From contig CM055097.1 of NCBI GenBank assembly GCA_029204225.1, forward strand, positions 72,965,716 to 73,029,715: a stretch of DNA of 64,000 nucleotides, given 5' to 3'. A program made the translations under genes and the position numbers. Under the pieces are notes generated by a model. The model saw only the letters and a list, made by a program, of their open reading frames with translations, made no database searches and had not been told where the DNA came from. The DNA is from Diphasiastrum complanatum (taxonomy: Eukaryota > Streptophyta > Lycopodiopsida > Lycopodiales > Lycopodiaceae). This document shows positions 1 through 9,933 of this stretch, piece after piece. Positions within the stretch are counted from its first letter, which is position 1. Each line of letters opens with the position of its first letter.

Positions 1-467
1 CTTCGACTTGTTTTTCCAAGCAAGATATTTCTGTTGGAAGTTTCGTCCCGAAGAAGGTACACGTTCTGCAAGCCGGTTGCTTAAGATATACATTCTCTTG
101 CTCAAGCTGCTCCACCCGTTCTTTGACACCCACGAGATCTAGAGCCAATTTTCCATTCGCACATTTTAAAAAAAATGTAGTTGTTTCTTAATGCCGAGGA
201 TTTGGTTTCGATGAAACCATATCCTAGGCATAAAGACTCCTCAATAGGCTTGGAAGGAGTGTAATCGACCGTGGGACAGCTGACCGCGTTTTCTGTGATA
301 GCAAGTGGATTGTCGGTGAAAGAAGAGGGTGCATCAAGTGATGCCTTCTAGTGCAGCTAGTGGTGGGTGGTTGTAGGTGAAATAGCAATCCCCTCCCTCT
401 CAGATGATGGAGAAGAGGTGAATAGAGGGGGGGGCGTAGGGGCACCCCCCTTTTTCTTGGGTGCCAT
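1..467 (-). pseudogene. LINE ORF1 amino-terminal part (LINE copy A), cut by the window edge
   Basis: The likely start is the ATG read leftward from position 467; it opens MAPKKKGGAPTPP, matching the starts of the two other LINE ORF1 copies here (MPRRKG at 2267, MPPQKK at 12530). A Pro/Ser/Thr-rich stretch follows and is soon interrupted by an in-frame TAG. Nearer the window edge the same strand encodes a heptad-like segment (VGVKERVEQLEQENVYLK), at the place where copy C has its coiled coil. ORF1 proteins of LINEs bind RNA and multimerise through such coiled coils; that is family knowledge, not visible here. The copy is defective and its remainder lies outside the window. Identity as part of the same LINE family rests on the shared start, the coiled coil and the (CT)n just upstream. 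Confidence 0.6.
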
Positions 468-539
468 GGAGCTAAGGGCTAGGCAAAGAACGTGGGTCAG
501 GTGCTCAGAGGTGATAGCTCAGAAGAGGGCTAGGCAAAG

Positions 540-542
<3 letters not shown>

Positions 543-580
<38 letters not shown>
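543..580 (+). repeat. (GA)n microsatellite at the 5' edge of LINE copy A
   Basis: About 19 GA units with one interruption near the right end. Read on the minus strand it is a (CT)n tract about 75 bp upstream of the ORF1 start of copy A, the same arrangement as in copies B and C. Confidence 0.95.
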
Positions 581-1044
581 TATAGAAAAACCTTGTCATT
601 CACGACAATTTATATACCGCCAAGCTAAATTGGCCCTGCTTTTCACAAATGCAGTACTTCCGTACAAGCACCTCTGCATAGCTCTTTTCGGACAAATGTA
701 AATGAAACCGCCAATTAGACCTTCACAAAACACTACGCAATTTTATAGTAAAAGAAATATTGCCAACAGTTTACTCACGTATTCAGCTGCTGGACTATCA
801 AAACGGCAGCAAACGCTTCCGCCAGATATAGCACCGATGTGCTGGACTATTAAAGCACACGAACACTCACAATCTGCAGCTGACAAACAACATTACAGAG
901 GAGAACTGAAGATTGTGGGCACACCAAAAGGCAACAATGCCTCCTGCCAAGACGAGGATCGTAACAAGGAGAAGCGCTTCCAGATCGAGCTGAGCACAAT
1001 GGAATCGCAAGCAGAAAAGCACAGGACGGAAGAGCAGCGAGAAC

Positions 1045-1046
<2 letters not shown>
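581..1046. other. No recognisable gene (spacer between LINE copies A and B)
   Basis: No conserved motif was seen on either strand. A 135-codon plus-strand reading frame (702-1109) ends in a run of Arg-Glu that is only the translated GA microsatellite, so it is not called as a gene. The sequence could be the pre-insertion host sequence of LINE copy B. Confidence 0.5.

Positions 1047-1099
<53 letters not shown>
1047..1099 (+). repeat. (GA)n at the 3' end of LINE copy B
   Basis: About 26 GA units with one GG interruption. On the minus strand it is the (CT)n tail that directly follows the AATAAAG-bearing 3' UTR of copy B. Confidence 0.95.
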
Positions 1100-1293
1100 C
1101 GAGAAATAAAGAAATCTTTATTAACGTCTTTTCCATGCCAAAAGGCGTATAAGACGAACGAGTACATCAGATAAAGTTGGACACAAGACGGATCAGTGCC
1201 GTCAAAGCAAAATAACAAAACTAACTAAGAAGAGATTCATATAGCCAAGATTATTTGGTGCGTAGACCATTTACATGTTAACTGGACATCTCT

Positions 1294-2267
1294 TCATTTC
1301 TCTATCTCAGACTCTATCTCAGAAATCTTCTCATTAACTAAAGGCTTCCGATCGACAAGTCTGATAATACCATCAAGATAGATAAGCCGCTTGCCAGTTG
1401 ATAGAGCTTCTTGTCTTGCCTTCTTACGTTCTTGAACTTGGATGAAGGTAAGATCTTCGGCCAAGTAGACTTCGGCATCCCGCAATTTGAATCTCTTCCC
1501 TAAAACTTCACGCCGGTGAGATACTGATGTGAAGCGGATGACAAGAGTATCCAGGTCCTTAGGTCGCCAGGCGGTTTCCATACCTTTGCTATGGTGTTGA
1601 AGATTTCCTTCCTATAACTTCTCAGCTTCTTTGACAGCATTTTGAGAGTTCGGAATACCCTCTAACACCGAACATTGAGAGCTTTATGTTCTCGAAGACG
1701 GCTCTCAGTGAACTGGCTGAGATAAACGAAGGTGAAGGCGAAGGTGGAGAGATAATTGTAGACTTACCTTTAAGCACATTTGCCCATGACTGGACAGCCG
1801 TATGGTGCTGTTCCACCTGATTTTCGAGATGCTGGATTTTAGCTGAAGTAGCGATTTGAGAAGAGCTTCACTTTTTATAACTGCAACTTCGTTCTTGAGT
1901 TTTTGAATGGAAGTATCCAATTTTTGAAATATGCGATGCACCCCTAGAAGCAGAGAATCATGAGAAAGCCAGTTGCTCATCTGTGATTGTTAAGGTATTC
2001 AAATAGACGGAGTTGATCATCCTGAAGAAGTTTGAACCAAGGCATAGGGAGGGAAAGAAACAGGTGCTACTGGAGTGTCTGGAGTCAAGGAATAGCTATA
2101 GTAGTTTCACTATTATCAAGAATAGGGTTTGATGGGGAGATAGGAACTGCGACAGGCATAGAAGGAGAGGGGTAGGCGGATCTCGGTTGTAAGGAAGATG
2201 CTGAAAGCATGCTGGAAACAGAGGATGGTTTAGGAGTAGAGGCAACGGCTCCTTTGCGACGTGGCAT
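1294..2267 (-). pseudogene. LINE ORF1 of copy B, frameshifted
   Basis: Four minus-strand segments in different frames add up to one ORF1: a start segment (MPRRKG, 2267-2085) rich in Ser/Pro, a helical segment with heptads (1980-1780), a segment containing SWANVLKG (about 1785), matching SWAAVLKK of copy C, and a C-terminal segment (1581-1294). The last contains TAWR, DLTFIQVQERKKA and RLIYLDG, which align with TAWR, DLTYIQVEERRKA and RIIYRDG at the end of copy C ORF1. This C-terminal region resembles the RNA-binding end of L1-type ORF1 proteins. At least two frameshifts separate the pieces, so no full protein can be made. Confidence 0.75.
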
Positions 2268-2504
2268 ACCTTATTGCGATGGAGGAGGGCGCTCAAACCT
2301 GCAGAAGATCAGCAATAGCAAGGGCACACCTGCAGCGGCAGGGCACCAGCGTTGGATAGCAATGAGCAGTCACGATGGGTAGCGATGGAGCAGATCCGCA
2401 AACAACAGGGGGAGAGCAGCCGATGGAGGGCCAGCAACTCAGGGTAGAAAGCAGCGATGGAGGGCGCCCACAACAGCGCAATCCGCCTATCCCTGGCGCT
2501 GGCC

Positions 2505-2507
<3 letters not shown>

Positions 2508-2535
<28 letters not shown>

Positions 2536-2565
2536 CGAGAGAAAGAGGAGATTATTCTTACAGTC

Positions 2566-2629
<64 letters not shown>
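2508..2629 (+). repeat. Compound (GA)n-(GT)n-(GA)n microsatellite at the 5' end of LINE copy B
   Basis: GA units at 2508-2535, a 35-bp unique link, GT units at 2571-2593, and GA units at 2594-2629 with one interruption. On the minus strand the inner edge abuts the 5' leader of copy B. Confidence 0.95.
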
Positions 2630-2680
2630 CAACTTTTATTTTAAAAGATTGTAAACTATAATTTCCTAGGGTTTAAGCTC

Positions 2681-2862
2681 ACCCAAAACAGTCGGCAAAT
2701 TACACAGTAATTATGCTCTTAATTAGAGCTTTCATCTGATACCCATATTGCCCAAAAAAAAATTTTAAAAAAACGTTTCTGGAATTTTTCCAAAAATTTC
2801 CGAAACGCGTTTCTGAACGCGATTCTGAAACGCGTTTCAGAAACGCAGTGCAACTATGGTTT
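2681..2862 (+). repeat. Dispersed repeat R1, copy 1
   Basis: This block is clearly similar, in the same orientation, to 57701-57893. Both start with ACCCAAAACAGTCGGCAAA, run through GAGCTTTCATCT and ATACCCATATTG into an A-rich stretch and CCGAAACGCGTTTCTGAA, and end at CTATGGTTT. The middle contains CG-centred palindromes such as GAAACGCGTTTC. No protein is encoded. It may be a short non-autonomous element or the end of a larger one; its class is unknown. Confidence 0.7.
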
Positions 2863-3465
2863 AAACATGTAATAGTTAAAATATGCAATTTGGAATCTTT
2901 AATGCTTATAAATTTTACAGTCCAATCATAATATCTATAGACTATTATGATCAATGCATTATGCAGCTATGTTATTGGCTTTTCTAAAAATTTGAGTTTT
3001 GAAACCCTAAAACCAATTCGCCGTTTCAAAAAACCTAGGACCGATTCGAATAGGTCGAATAGGCCGATTCGGCCGATTCTAATTCGACCAGTTCCGAATA
3101 GGAAGGAAACCTTTTTTCTTTTAGTACATACAACTATATGAAGATTCTCTCTCATCTCTACTCTAGTTCTTCCCATATAATAATCCACTTCAACCTAGAC
3201 CACTTTTCTTACATCTGCATCCATGGGCTTTTCCATCCAAGCAACGTAAACCTTTCTCCCACACTAGCTTTCAAAATCCACATGAACCCTGGTAAATTTC
3301 AATATGTAAACATCTCTATATCCAATTCAAACAAGCCCAAACACATACCCCACATCTCTTACATAACCTCAAACATCCATACAACCGTTCTTGTAGCTGG
3401 AAAAAGCAAGCCTATGAGAGTAATGATGAAAACGTCTAATAGACCTTGTGCTAACCATATCGGAA
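2863..3465. other. No gene; short cluster of GATTCGG-type words
   Basis: Nothing coding was recognised. At 3040-3105 there is a dense cluster of related words (CCGATTCG, GGTCGAATAGG, GGCCGATTCGGCC), including a perfect palindrome GGCCGATTCGGCC variant. It resembles the CG-palindromic character of the R1 repeat just upstream. Confidence 0.4.
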
Positions 3466-3600
3466 TTGAAGAAGGAGAAAATGGAGCGATGAGGGGAGAT
3501 GACGATGGGGGCATCAATAGGGACAGAGTAAAGAGTAGTGGCATACTCGGCCCAACAACATAATTCCCTCAGTTGTTGGGGTGGGGCATGAGGGAGGAAT
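3466..3600 (-). pseudogene. LINE ORF2 fragment, inverted 5' piece
   Basis: Translated on the minus strand this segment contains AEYATTLYSVPIDAPIVISP, which aligns with TAYATSLYTVPTDSPISISP at about 15190-15250 in copy C ORF2, just upstream of the reverse transcriptase core. It lies head to head with the plus-strand ORF2 fragment at 3640-3960, which carries the next part of ORF2. The arrangement is the one left by a 5' inversion during LINE insertion. Confidence 0.65.
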
Positions 3601-3639
3601 TTTCTACAAACAGATCCAGAGGATGGACTAAAGATAATT

Positions 3640-3960
3640 GAGAACCCACGGAGCATGGGATCTCGATGACTTAGGGGCTGAACTCCTAATCATGTTGTTG
3701 AAGTCCTTGAACCCACTATGGCCATTTTGCTTAACAAAGTTCTTATATCTAGTTTTCCCCTGTACTTGGTGTACCACGTCATCCATCCTATTCACAAGAG
3801 TGGTAACCTTATGAACCCTAGGAATTATCTCACTATCATGATAGGCCATATTGTGGTGAAACTCTATGGCACCATTCCCAAGGCAGCAATGAGTAGTGAG
3901 GCAAAGACTCAGAGACCACGCATTGGGTCAAGCAGGTTTCAGAGCTCAACAGTTGAAATT
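3640..3960 (+). pseudogene. LINE ORF2 reverse transcriptase fragment
   Basis: With one frame change the plus strand encodes DDLGAELL, then VIHPIHKSGNLMNPRNY and LTIMIGHIVVKLYGTI. These align with DLEFELL, IIHPIHKNGDPMIPSKY and RTIMIGHVLAKLYGTI of copy C ORF2 (15300-15520), the start of the reverse transcriptase domain. The match ends near the position equivalent to GQAGFRA, so the catalytic motifs are absent. No LINE 3' UTR follows, so the copy is also truncated on its 3' side. Confidence 0.7.
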
Positions 3961-4841
3961 GGGCAAGTTACATGAATGATAAATGAGGGTCCCAAATGAG
4001 TATTGACTTTGACGTGAACAACCTATTGACTTTGGAGTATCAATTTTGTACACTTTGGCCGAGCCCAAATAGAAAGGTCAAAATAGAGTATCACTTGTCG
4101 TACATTGACAAATGTGTAAGAAAAGCAACATTACCACAAGAAGACTCAAAAACAACTAGCTTGTTCATTATGGGAGCAACCAAATAGCACGTAATAACCT
4201 TTACAGTAATCTTAATGAAATAGAGCATTCGCATTTTGATATCTTTACTTTATAGTCAAATTGAAAGCAACCAAATAGCACGCATTACCCTTCAAGATAA
4301 ACCTTTTCCAAACAAACCGACACGTTGGTATCTTACTTTTTACTCACACACATTGACTTTGTAACAATAGGAAGATATCTCTAGTATACTCACATTTTTC
4401 ATAGCAACAGCTGCAACTATCACAATCGAAGACTTTGTAGCCATTTTTTGTACCGATCGCAAAGTGACTATAAAGAAATTAAACGAAAACATTGTTAATT
4501 AGCATCTTACAAATTTGAGCTGCCAAATCTTAGAAAAATGATTCAAATTAAAAGTTTCAAAACTACTATTATTAGCATATGTATAAGAACAAAATTGAAA
4601 GCACGATTATCATGTTTTGTTACAAGAATGGTTTTTTGAAAGAAAATCTCTAAGGTGCAAGATCATAAACTCATTCAACCATTGTAGTCTATTAACATCC
4701 AATTTGAATTATAACCAAAAGACATGTCATTAAATAATGTCAAGTTCCCATTAATGTTTGGTATGATGTCTCAAAACATCAAAACATTTAGTGGAACTAC
4801 TAGAAATATAAGCTAAGCAAATGCATGCACATAAACTAACA
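3961..4841. other. No recognisable gene
   Basis: AT-rich sequence without conserved coding motifs. The only structure noticed is a short direct repeat, AGCAACCAAATAGCACG, at about 4174 and again at about 4265. Confidence 0.4.
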
Positions 4842-5330
4842 CTAAAAATTTGTACCAGAGTATATATCAACTATCATTGCCAAAATCACGCTACAACTTT
4901 CAATCAAATACAATAAGAAGTTGAATGATAGCATCATCTCATTATAAGCTAGAACGTAAAGATTACGATCTAACACCATTCTTGCCAAATCCTTTGACTG
5001 AAAGTATTCATCAATTCGACCATACAAGGCTCTTGGTGCTTGTTTGACGCCATGCAACACTTTCTTAAGGTTGCACACTTTATGTTTTTGGCACTTAATC
5101 ACAAACCCCTCTGGTTGAGACATGTAGCCCTCTTCACATATAGCATCATTTAGAAAAGCAGATTTAACATCCAATTGATGAACGTTCCAATCAAAATGAG
5201 CTACAAGAGCAATAACAAGACGTAGTGTTTGTCCAATTTACTACATGTGATACGATTCCCAATCGATACATTTACTTTGAGTGTATCCTTCTACCATCAA
5301 GCTAGCCTTGTGCTTTTCAAAGCTCGCATC
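4842..5330 (-). pseudogene. Copia reverse transcriptase fragment
   Basis: On the minus strand the frame encodes ALVAHFDWNVHQLDVKSAF (one residue of drift from the copia consensus), EEGYMSQPEGF, CNLKKVLHGVKQAPRALY and DRNLYV, the standard order of the N-terminal half of a copia reverse transcriptase. Further upstream (to about 5330) a frameshifted KARLMVEGYTQ remnant of the preceding conserved block can be read. The YVDD catalytic block is not reached: the frame decays after NLYVLAYNE. An isolated scrap with no LTR or neighbour from the same element in sight. Confidence 0.8.
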
Positions 5331-7440
5331 AGTTAGAAATCAAAGTCAATCTTATGTAAGTTGCAAATGTGATATTGTATTGTGACCCGCCATTGTCTTA
5401 ACAGTCAGGCACTTGTTCCTTAGCAGGCTACTTGGATTAGCCAAGTAGCCACACGTAGGGAAAATTAGCCTGTATAGTGGATTTTGATTTCGTCATGCTA
5501 TACTCGGGGGCATGTCTCGGGTTTGCCAATACATGTGGCACGGTGAGACATTTTTGCTTCAAAATCATGTTTGCTTACTTCTAACAGGGTAACAAGGTGT
5601 TTGGAAGCGGTAAATGCGGAATCAGGGAGAGGGAGAAGCCTATAGGAAGTCACTTAGAGCCATATACCTCAGTATGATCAAGTTGAGGGATTATGATCTC
5701 AGGATCCCGCGAGCGGTGGCTCAGGGACTGGCTTGCATTGGCATGATGTCGGGTGGTACATAGCCAAGGAGAGCTAGCAAATGCTAGGATCCAGGAGAGG
5801 GACATCAAATGAGCTCAGCGTTTGGATGGCAAAAACATTGGGGTGGCAAACGGAGAGATGCTACGGATGTTCAGGTATGATACGTCATTGGATGTATAGG
5901 TGATGTTCTTCAGCTTGTGCATCAGTTTTTGTGTGGTGACCTAGGGACAGGCAAGCCTACTTGGAGGTAGGTGGCATGGATTGTATCACGAGAGAGGTGG
6001 TACAGATCTTGAGGGCATGGAGTGCATCACAAAGTGGTGTAGATCCAGTATGCCTATGGTTGTGAGCCGACAGGGTTGGAGATGGTTACTCGGGGAGTGA
6101 CAAGTGATACTTTGGTGAGTATCTAGGAGAGTTGCATGATCATATGCACCGGTTGGTGATCTCCAGGTTGGCATCACATGTTGGTTTTTTTATCCATCAT
6201 TCTTTGGTAAACTGGATGTAGCTTGTTTGGTTAGATCCAGGTGAGGTTCTGATGAAGCCATCCTACCTGATGTGCTACAAGTCGTGGGTGAGTTTCTCAC
6301 CACACTGGTGGATCTAGAGTGCATTTGCTTTGGTTTGAATGATAAGATGGATGTGGTAGTGAGATAGATTTCAGGTGTGAAGCCTATACACTAGTCAAAT
6401 CAGTGTTGGCAACGTCAAGCGTAGGAAAGCTGAATCTGCTTGGATGTAGATTGGCAAATCATCATCAGTATCTCTAGGAGATGGACGCGCTACTCAAGTA
6501 TAGCCTATGGTGAGATTTGTGTACAATTATTCATTGAGTCCTTGGTAGAGTCATGTGCTTGGAGCATGGGGAATATATGGGGATCAGCTTTCGGGATTGG
6601 CTAGAGAGGATGTCAGGGCAAAGCAGCTTGGAGCAGTGCTTTGTTTGGGAGATACATCAGGGATGAGGCTTGGAGTGCTCATTATATCGAGATGATTGAT
6701 CTTTGGATGATGGATGATGACATCTATTGGATATGCTTGGACGTGAGGGCATCTTGGTTACAGGTGCGGGCCATTATCGAGGATCTGATTTGGAGACCAG
6801 TGGTGTAGCAATGGATCTATAGGTGGCACAGGTGTTGGTACGACAACATTCCACTTTTGGGCAGGCCTTGGTCATGTATTTGACGCTTTATCATTCGTGT
6901 TGGTTTGCATGAATGTGGGTGTGCTTGCAAGTTTTCGTGTCACGCAATCTAGATCAGAGTCGGAGTTGTATGTGTTTATGCATTTGCTACGTCAGTTTCA
7001 TCTGCTCAGTGACTTGTCATTATGTCTACTACATGTCTATCTGGTGAGGGTACAGTCTTATGGTGGTAGTAAGATTTCCTCAGGTTAAACGTCAGTCGCT
7101 CATTTATGTCAGCTTTACAGGTCTGTGCTTGTAAGTGTCCGAAAGGATGTTAGCCTAGCTAGATGGAGGATGTAAGTCTTATGGTGGCAGTGGGATTTCC
7201 TCAGTTTGAGCCATGTCGCTCATGTGGTCCACTTGTGTTCAAGTCGGATTGGGGACAAGTCAATTGGTCGAAAGTGTGGTAGACTCTCTGCGTGAGCATT
7301 GTGTGTACATGATAGTTTGTATGTCAAACCTGGTCATTTGCTGGCGTGCTTGAGTGTGAATCAAGTACAAAGTAGCAGGACATGCATAACATCTTTTGAA
7401 TACTGCAGACATTGCTACAGATTATTATCGTTTTTACTCT
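5331..7440. other. 2.1 kb without a recognisable gene; one imperfect local duplication
   Basis: No frame longer than 63 codons and no familiar motif on either strand. A segment at 7055-7103 (CTTATGGTGGTAGTAAGATT and following) recurs imperfectly at 7176-7225, giving a partial tandem duplication with a period near 121 bp. Base composition is more G-rich on the plus strand than in neighbouring copia remnants. Its origin is unknown. Confidence 0.4.
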
Positions 7441-8450
7441 TATCACATCATGCAATGTGAGGCCTTTGCTATATGTACAATGTTTCCTTGTAATCTATTA
7501 ACTTTTGTTGTGCCATCTTTGAGAGCTTAAGGGATGTAGCTATGGTGAATGTTTGACGTGATCTACATACTGCACTAGATACTATCAGAAAGTTAACTGC
7601 ATCTACATGGTATTTTGTCTTGTACACCCATTTACATCCAATGGGCTTCTTATCACATGGATGACCTACCAACTCCTGAGTGCCATGTCACTCGATTGAC
7701 TCCATCTCCTCTACCATTGCCTTCTTCTAAATGTCAATATCCTTTGCTTTATCGATAACGGTTCTTGACTAATATTTAAAATTAAGGCATGATTTACTTG
7801 ATACCTATCGCCCTCAATGCATGATTTAGGAACCTATTGATTCAAGTCGTCCATGAGCTTTTTATACCACTTTGGTATCTTATGCTTAGTAGATACACTT
7901 CTGAGTAAGCAAGTATCCCATGGTATAGTAAGCATCGTTCGCTTTTCTCCTTTACTAACTTTGTGGCTTACCAAATTGAGATATGGGTCTCCCATAATGT
8001 GATTCATTACGCTTATCCTTGAGAGTAGCTTAAAGAAGATCTTCGTCCAATGAATTCTAATATCACCATCACCTTGTCTTCTCCATCGCCTAGACCATCA
8101 TCATCTACTAGTTTGAATCATCAAAGATAACATATTGGAGCACTTGTACCCGTTCATTTGATCATCATATCCAAGAAAAATGCATTTGATTGATTTGGCA
8201 TCAATCTTGCTTCTGTCTTCCTTTGGAATGTGAACATATGTGCCTTGCAACAAGTACTCTCAAATGATCAATCTTCGGTTTTGATCCTGTGAAGGCTTCC
8301 TCGGGTATCATCTTTGTAACAGCAATGGTGGGGATCCTATTTTAAAGATACAATATAGTGTTGCATGCCTTTGCCCAAAAAATGTTGGATAATCGCATGT
8401 GAGTAAGCATTGACCTAGCACTCAGCACAATTGTTATATTTTTCCATTGG
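7440..8450 (-). pseudogene. Copia integrase C-terminus, linker and start of reverse transcriptase (Copia-3)
   Basis: On the minus strand, with many frameshifts, the end of the integrase region (FFGQRHATLY, KPKIDHLRV, IPKEDR-like words), then GYDDQMNGYK (about 8160), PKWYKKLMDD (about 7860) and finally KKPIGCKWVYKTKYHVD (about 7640-7580) can be read. This is the copia order integrase, linker, reverse transcriptase start. It is a continuation of the gag-protease segment at 8921-9933 on the same strand, with the intervening pre-integrase piece flipped (8500-8920). No catalytic residue set is complete. Confidence 0.7.
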
Positions 8451-8499
8451 CATGGTAAAGGACGTGAAAAGGACGTGGTAAAGGACGTGAATCCAAATT

Positions 8500-8920
8500 A
8501 TGAGGTCATTGTTGATGGATTTTGAGAGCCTAATAGTAGGCTTTATAGATTGAATGTGGCAAAATAAAGGGGCAACATGGTTTAGTGTCTGCCCAAAGTG
8601 ACCTATGGAATAAACGATATGGAAATTTGAATTTTGGCAAACTCGGATTGATGAGAAAGTTAAGCATGGTAATGGGATTACCTTCGCTTGCAGATCAACA
8701 AGAGCTTGTATGTGAGGGTTGCATTTATGGGGGAAGAACATTCTAGAAAGTTCAAACGAGGTGGATCTAGGAGAACAAAGAAGATCTAGGAGTTGCTTAA
8801 TATTGACCTATGTGGACCCATGATGACAATGTCCATAGGTAGTGCCAACTACTTATGACATTTATTGATGACCTATTGAGACAGTCCAGGGTATATTTCT
8901 AGAAGAAAAAATACATCGTG
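8500..8920 (+). pseudogene. Copia GAG-pre-integrase and integrase start, inverted relative to Copia-3
   Basis: The plus strand reads LYRLNVAK, then LWNKRYGNLNFGKL, GLPSLADQQELVCEGC and, after a frame change, LMTFIDDLLR and RVYF. These are the pre-integrase zinc-binding region and the first part of the integrase core of copia elements. It sits exactly between the protease end and the integrase end of Copia-3, which are both on the minus strand, so it is best read as an internal inversion of that element. The histidine of the usual W-H-K/R block is replaced by asparagine. Confidence 0.7.
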
Positions 8921-9933
8921 TCTGCTTCCATCGCCTAGAATCACCGCTCTGTCGTTTTCGAGTTCGCAAAAGTTGATCAAAATTCTCTTGTTGCAGGTTA
9001 TGTGAGATGTTGCTCCTGAATCGATGACTCGGAGTAGCTTGTCGAAGCTTCGTCGAGTATCGTGAAAGCTTCGTCACCTCTTTCTGCATCTTTAGATGAT
9101 TCTGCATCGTTTGCCTTTTCAGCTTTGTTTTTCTTTTTGGGTTGAATCTGCAGTCGTATGCAGAATGCCCTTTCTTCTTGCAGTGCATGCAAGGTATTGC
9201 TGGATTGAACCAGCATTTGTTGGCCGTATGGCCTGGTTTGTGGCAGTGATCGCAGGAAGAAGATTGTTGATTCGAGGACTTCATCTTCTCAAATCTTGGT
9301 TTGTTTTTGTTCTTCTTCTTTCCTTTTGTGAAGAGAGCCTTCTCTTGATCACTGCTTCCCTCTCCTTCGTCTCTCATCAGTCTCTCTCATCAGCGACAAA
9401 ACTGACTGCTTTGTCGAATGTCATATCTGGTAGACTCAGTATGAGCATTCTCAATGGCTGATAGGACGTCGGTAGAGATTTCATGAAGTACATCAGCTGC
9501 TGTGGTGCTGGGACCTGGTGCTCCTGTCCTGATGCAGCGAGTTGAGCGAAGATCGTTCTGATTTTCTCAACGTGCTGATCCAACTGGGTGTCATCCCACC
9601 GTATTGATTGCAGCTGATTGTGAAGGAGCATGACTGAAGCTGCAGTCCTCACTTCATACTTCTGCTTTAATCTTATCCATGCTGCATGGCTGCTTTCGCA
9701 GTCTTCAATCTGCATGAGTAGATCTTCATTTATGGACGAAACGATGATCGCCATTGCGCGCTCATCCTTTCTGATCCATTCAGCTCTCCTCGGGTCTCCC
9801 TCTGGAGGCTGCACCTCTGAGAGCTCGATCACCGACCAGATGCATTCGCCCTTCAAGAGTGTTTTGATTTTGAATTTCCAAATTCTGTAATTTGCGCCAT
9901 CGAGACTGATTACTACTCTGGTCTGGATTGTTA
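8921..9933 (-). pseudogene. Copia gag and protease (Copia-3)
   Basis: From the right the minus strand encodes LDGANYRIWKFKIKTLL (typical copia gag start), a long gag domain (9856-9377, 159 codons open), a basic region, and two adjacent CCHC zinc knuckles, CDHCHKPGHTANKC and CMHCKKKGHSAYDC (about 9260-9165). A frameshifted protease follows: VIDSGATSHIT with the catalytic Asp at 9022-9020, then VILGDGS. Frameshifts near 9377 and 9050 break it. Its 5' end is cut at 9933, where LINE copy D begins, so the LINE copy either inserted into gag or joined it by deletion. Two knuckles rather than one is the less usual state in copia gag. Confidence 0.85.

Larger units (their letters stand above)
1047..2629 (-). 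mobile_element. LINE copy B: short element with ORF1 and both ends but no ORF2
   Basis: Read on the minus strand the element has a compound (CT)n/(AC)n tract (2629-2508), a 5' leader with repeated CCATCGCT-like words, ORF1 (2267-1294), a short 3' UTR and a terminal (CT)n (1099-1047). Its 3' UTR carries the word TTTGGCATGGAAAAGAC followed by AATAAAG and the CT tract, as in copies C and D (near 17660 and 10515). ORF2 (endonuclease and reverse transcriptase, more than 3 kb in copy C) is absent: only about 115 bp separate the ORF1 stop from the region shared with the 3' ends of the other copies. It therefore resembles the half-LINE type of element (HAL1 of mammals) that depends on enzymes supplied in trans. 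Whether the deletion arose before or after insertion cannot be told from one copy. Confidence 0.75.

Noticed and set aside
702..1109. A 135-codon open frame on the plus strand
   Set aside because: Its C-terminal third is Arg-Glu repeats translated from the GA microsatellite, and it overlaps the antisense 3' end of LINE copy B.
2457..2654. Open frame with Arg-Glu and Cys-Val runs
   Set aside because: Pure translation of GA and GT repeats; other frames of this kind at CT/GA tracts (10438-10671, 12113-12478, 49793-50077, 58395-58610) were left out for the same reason.
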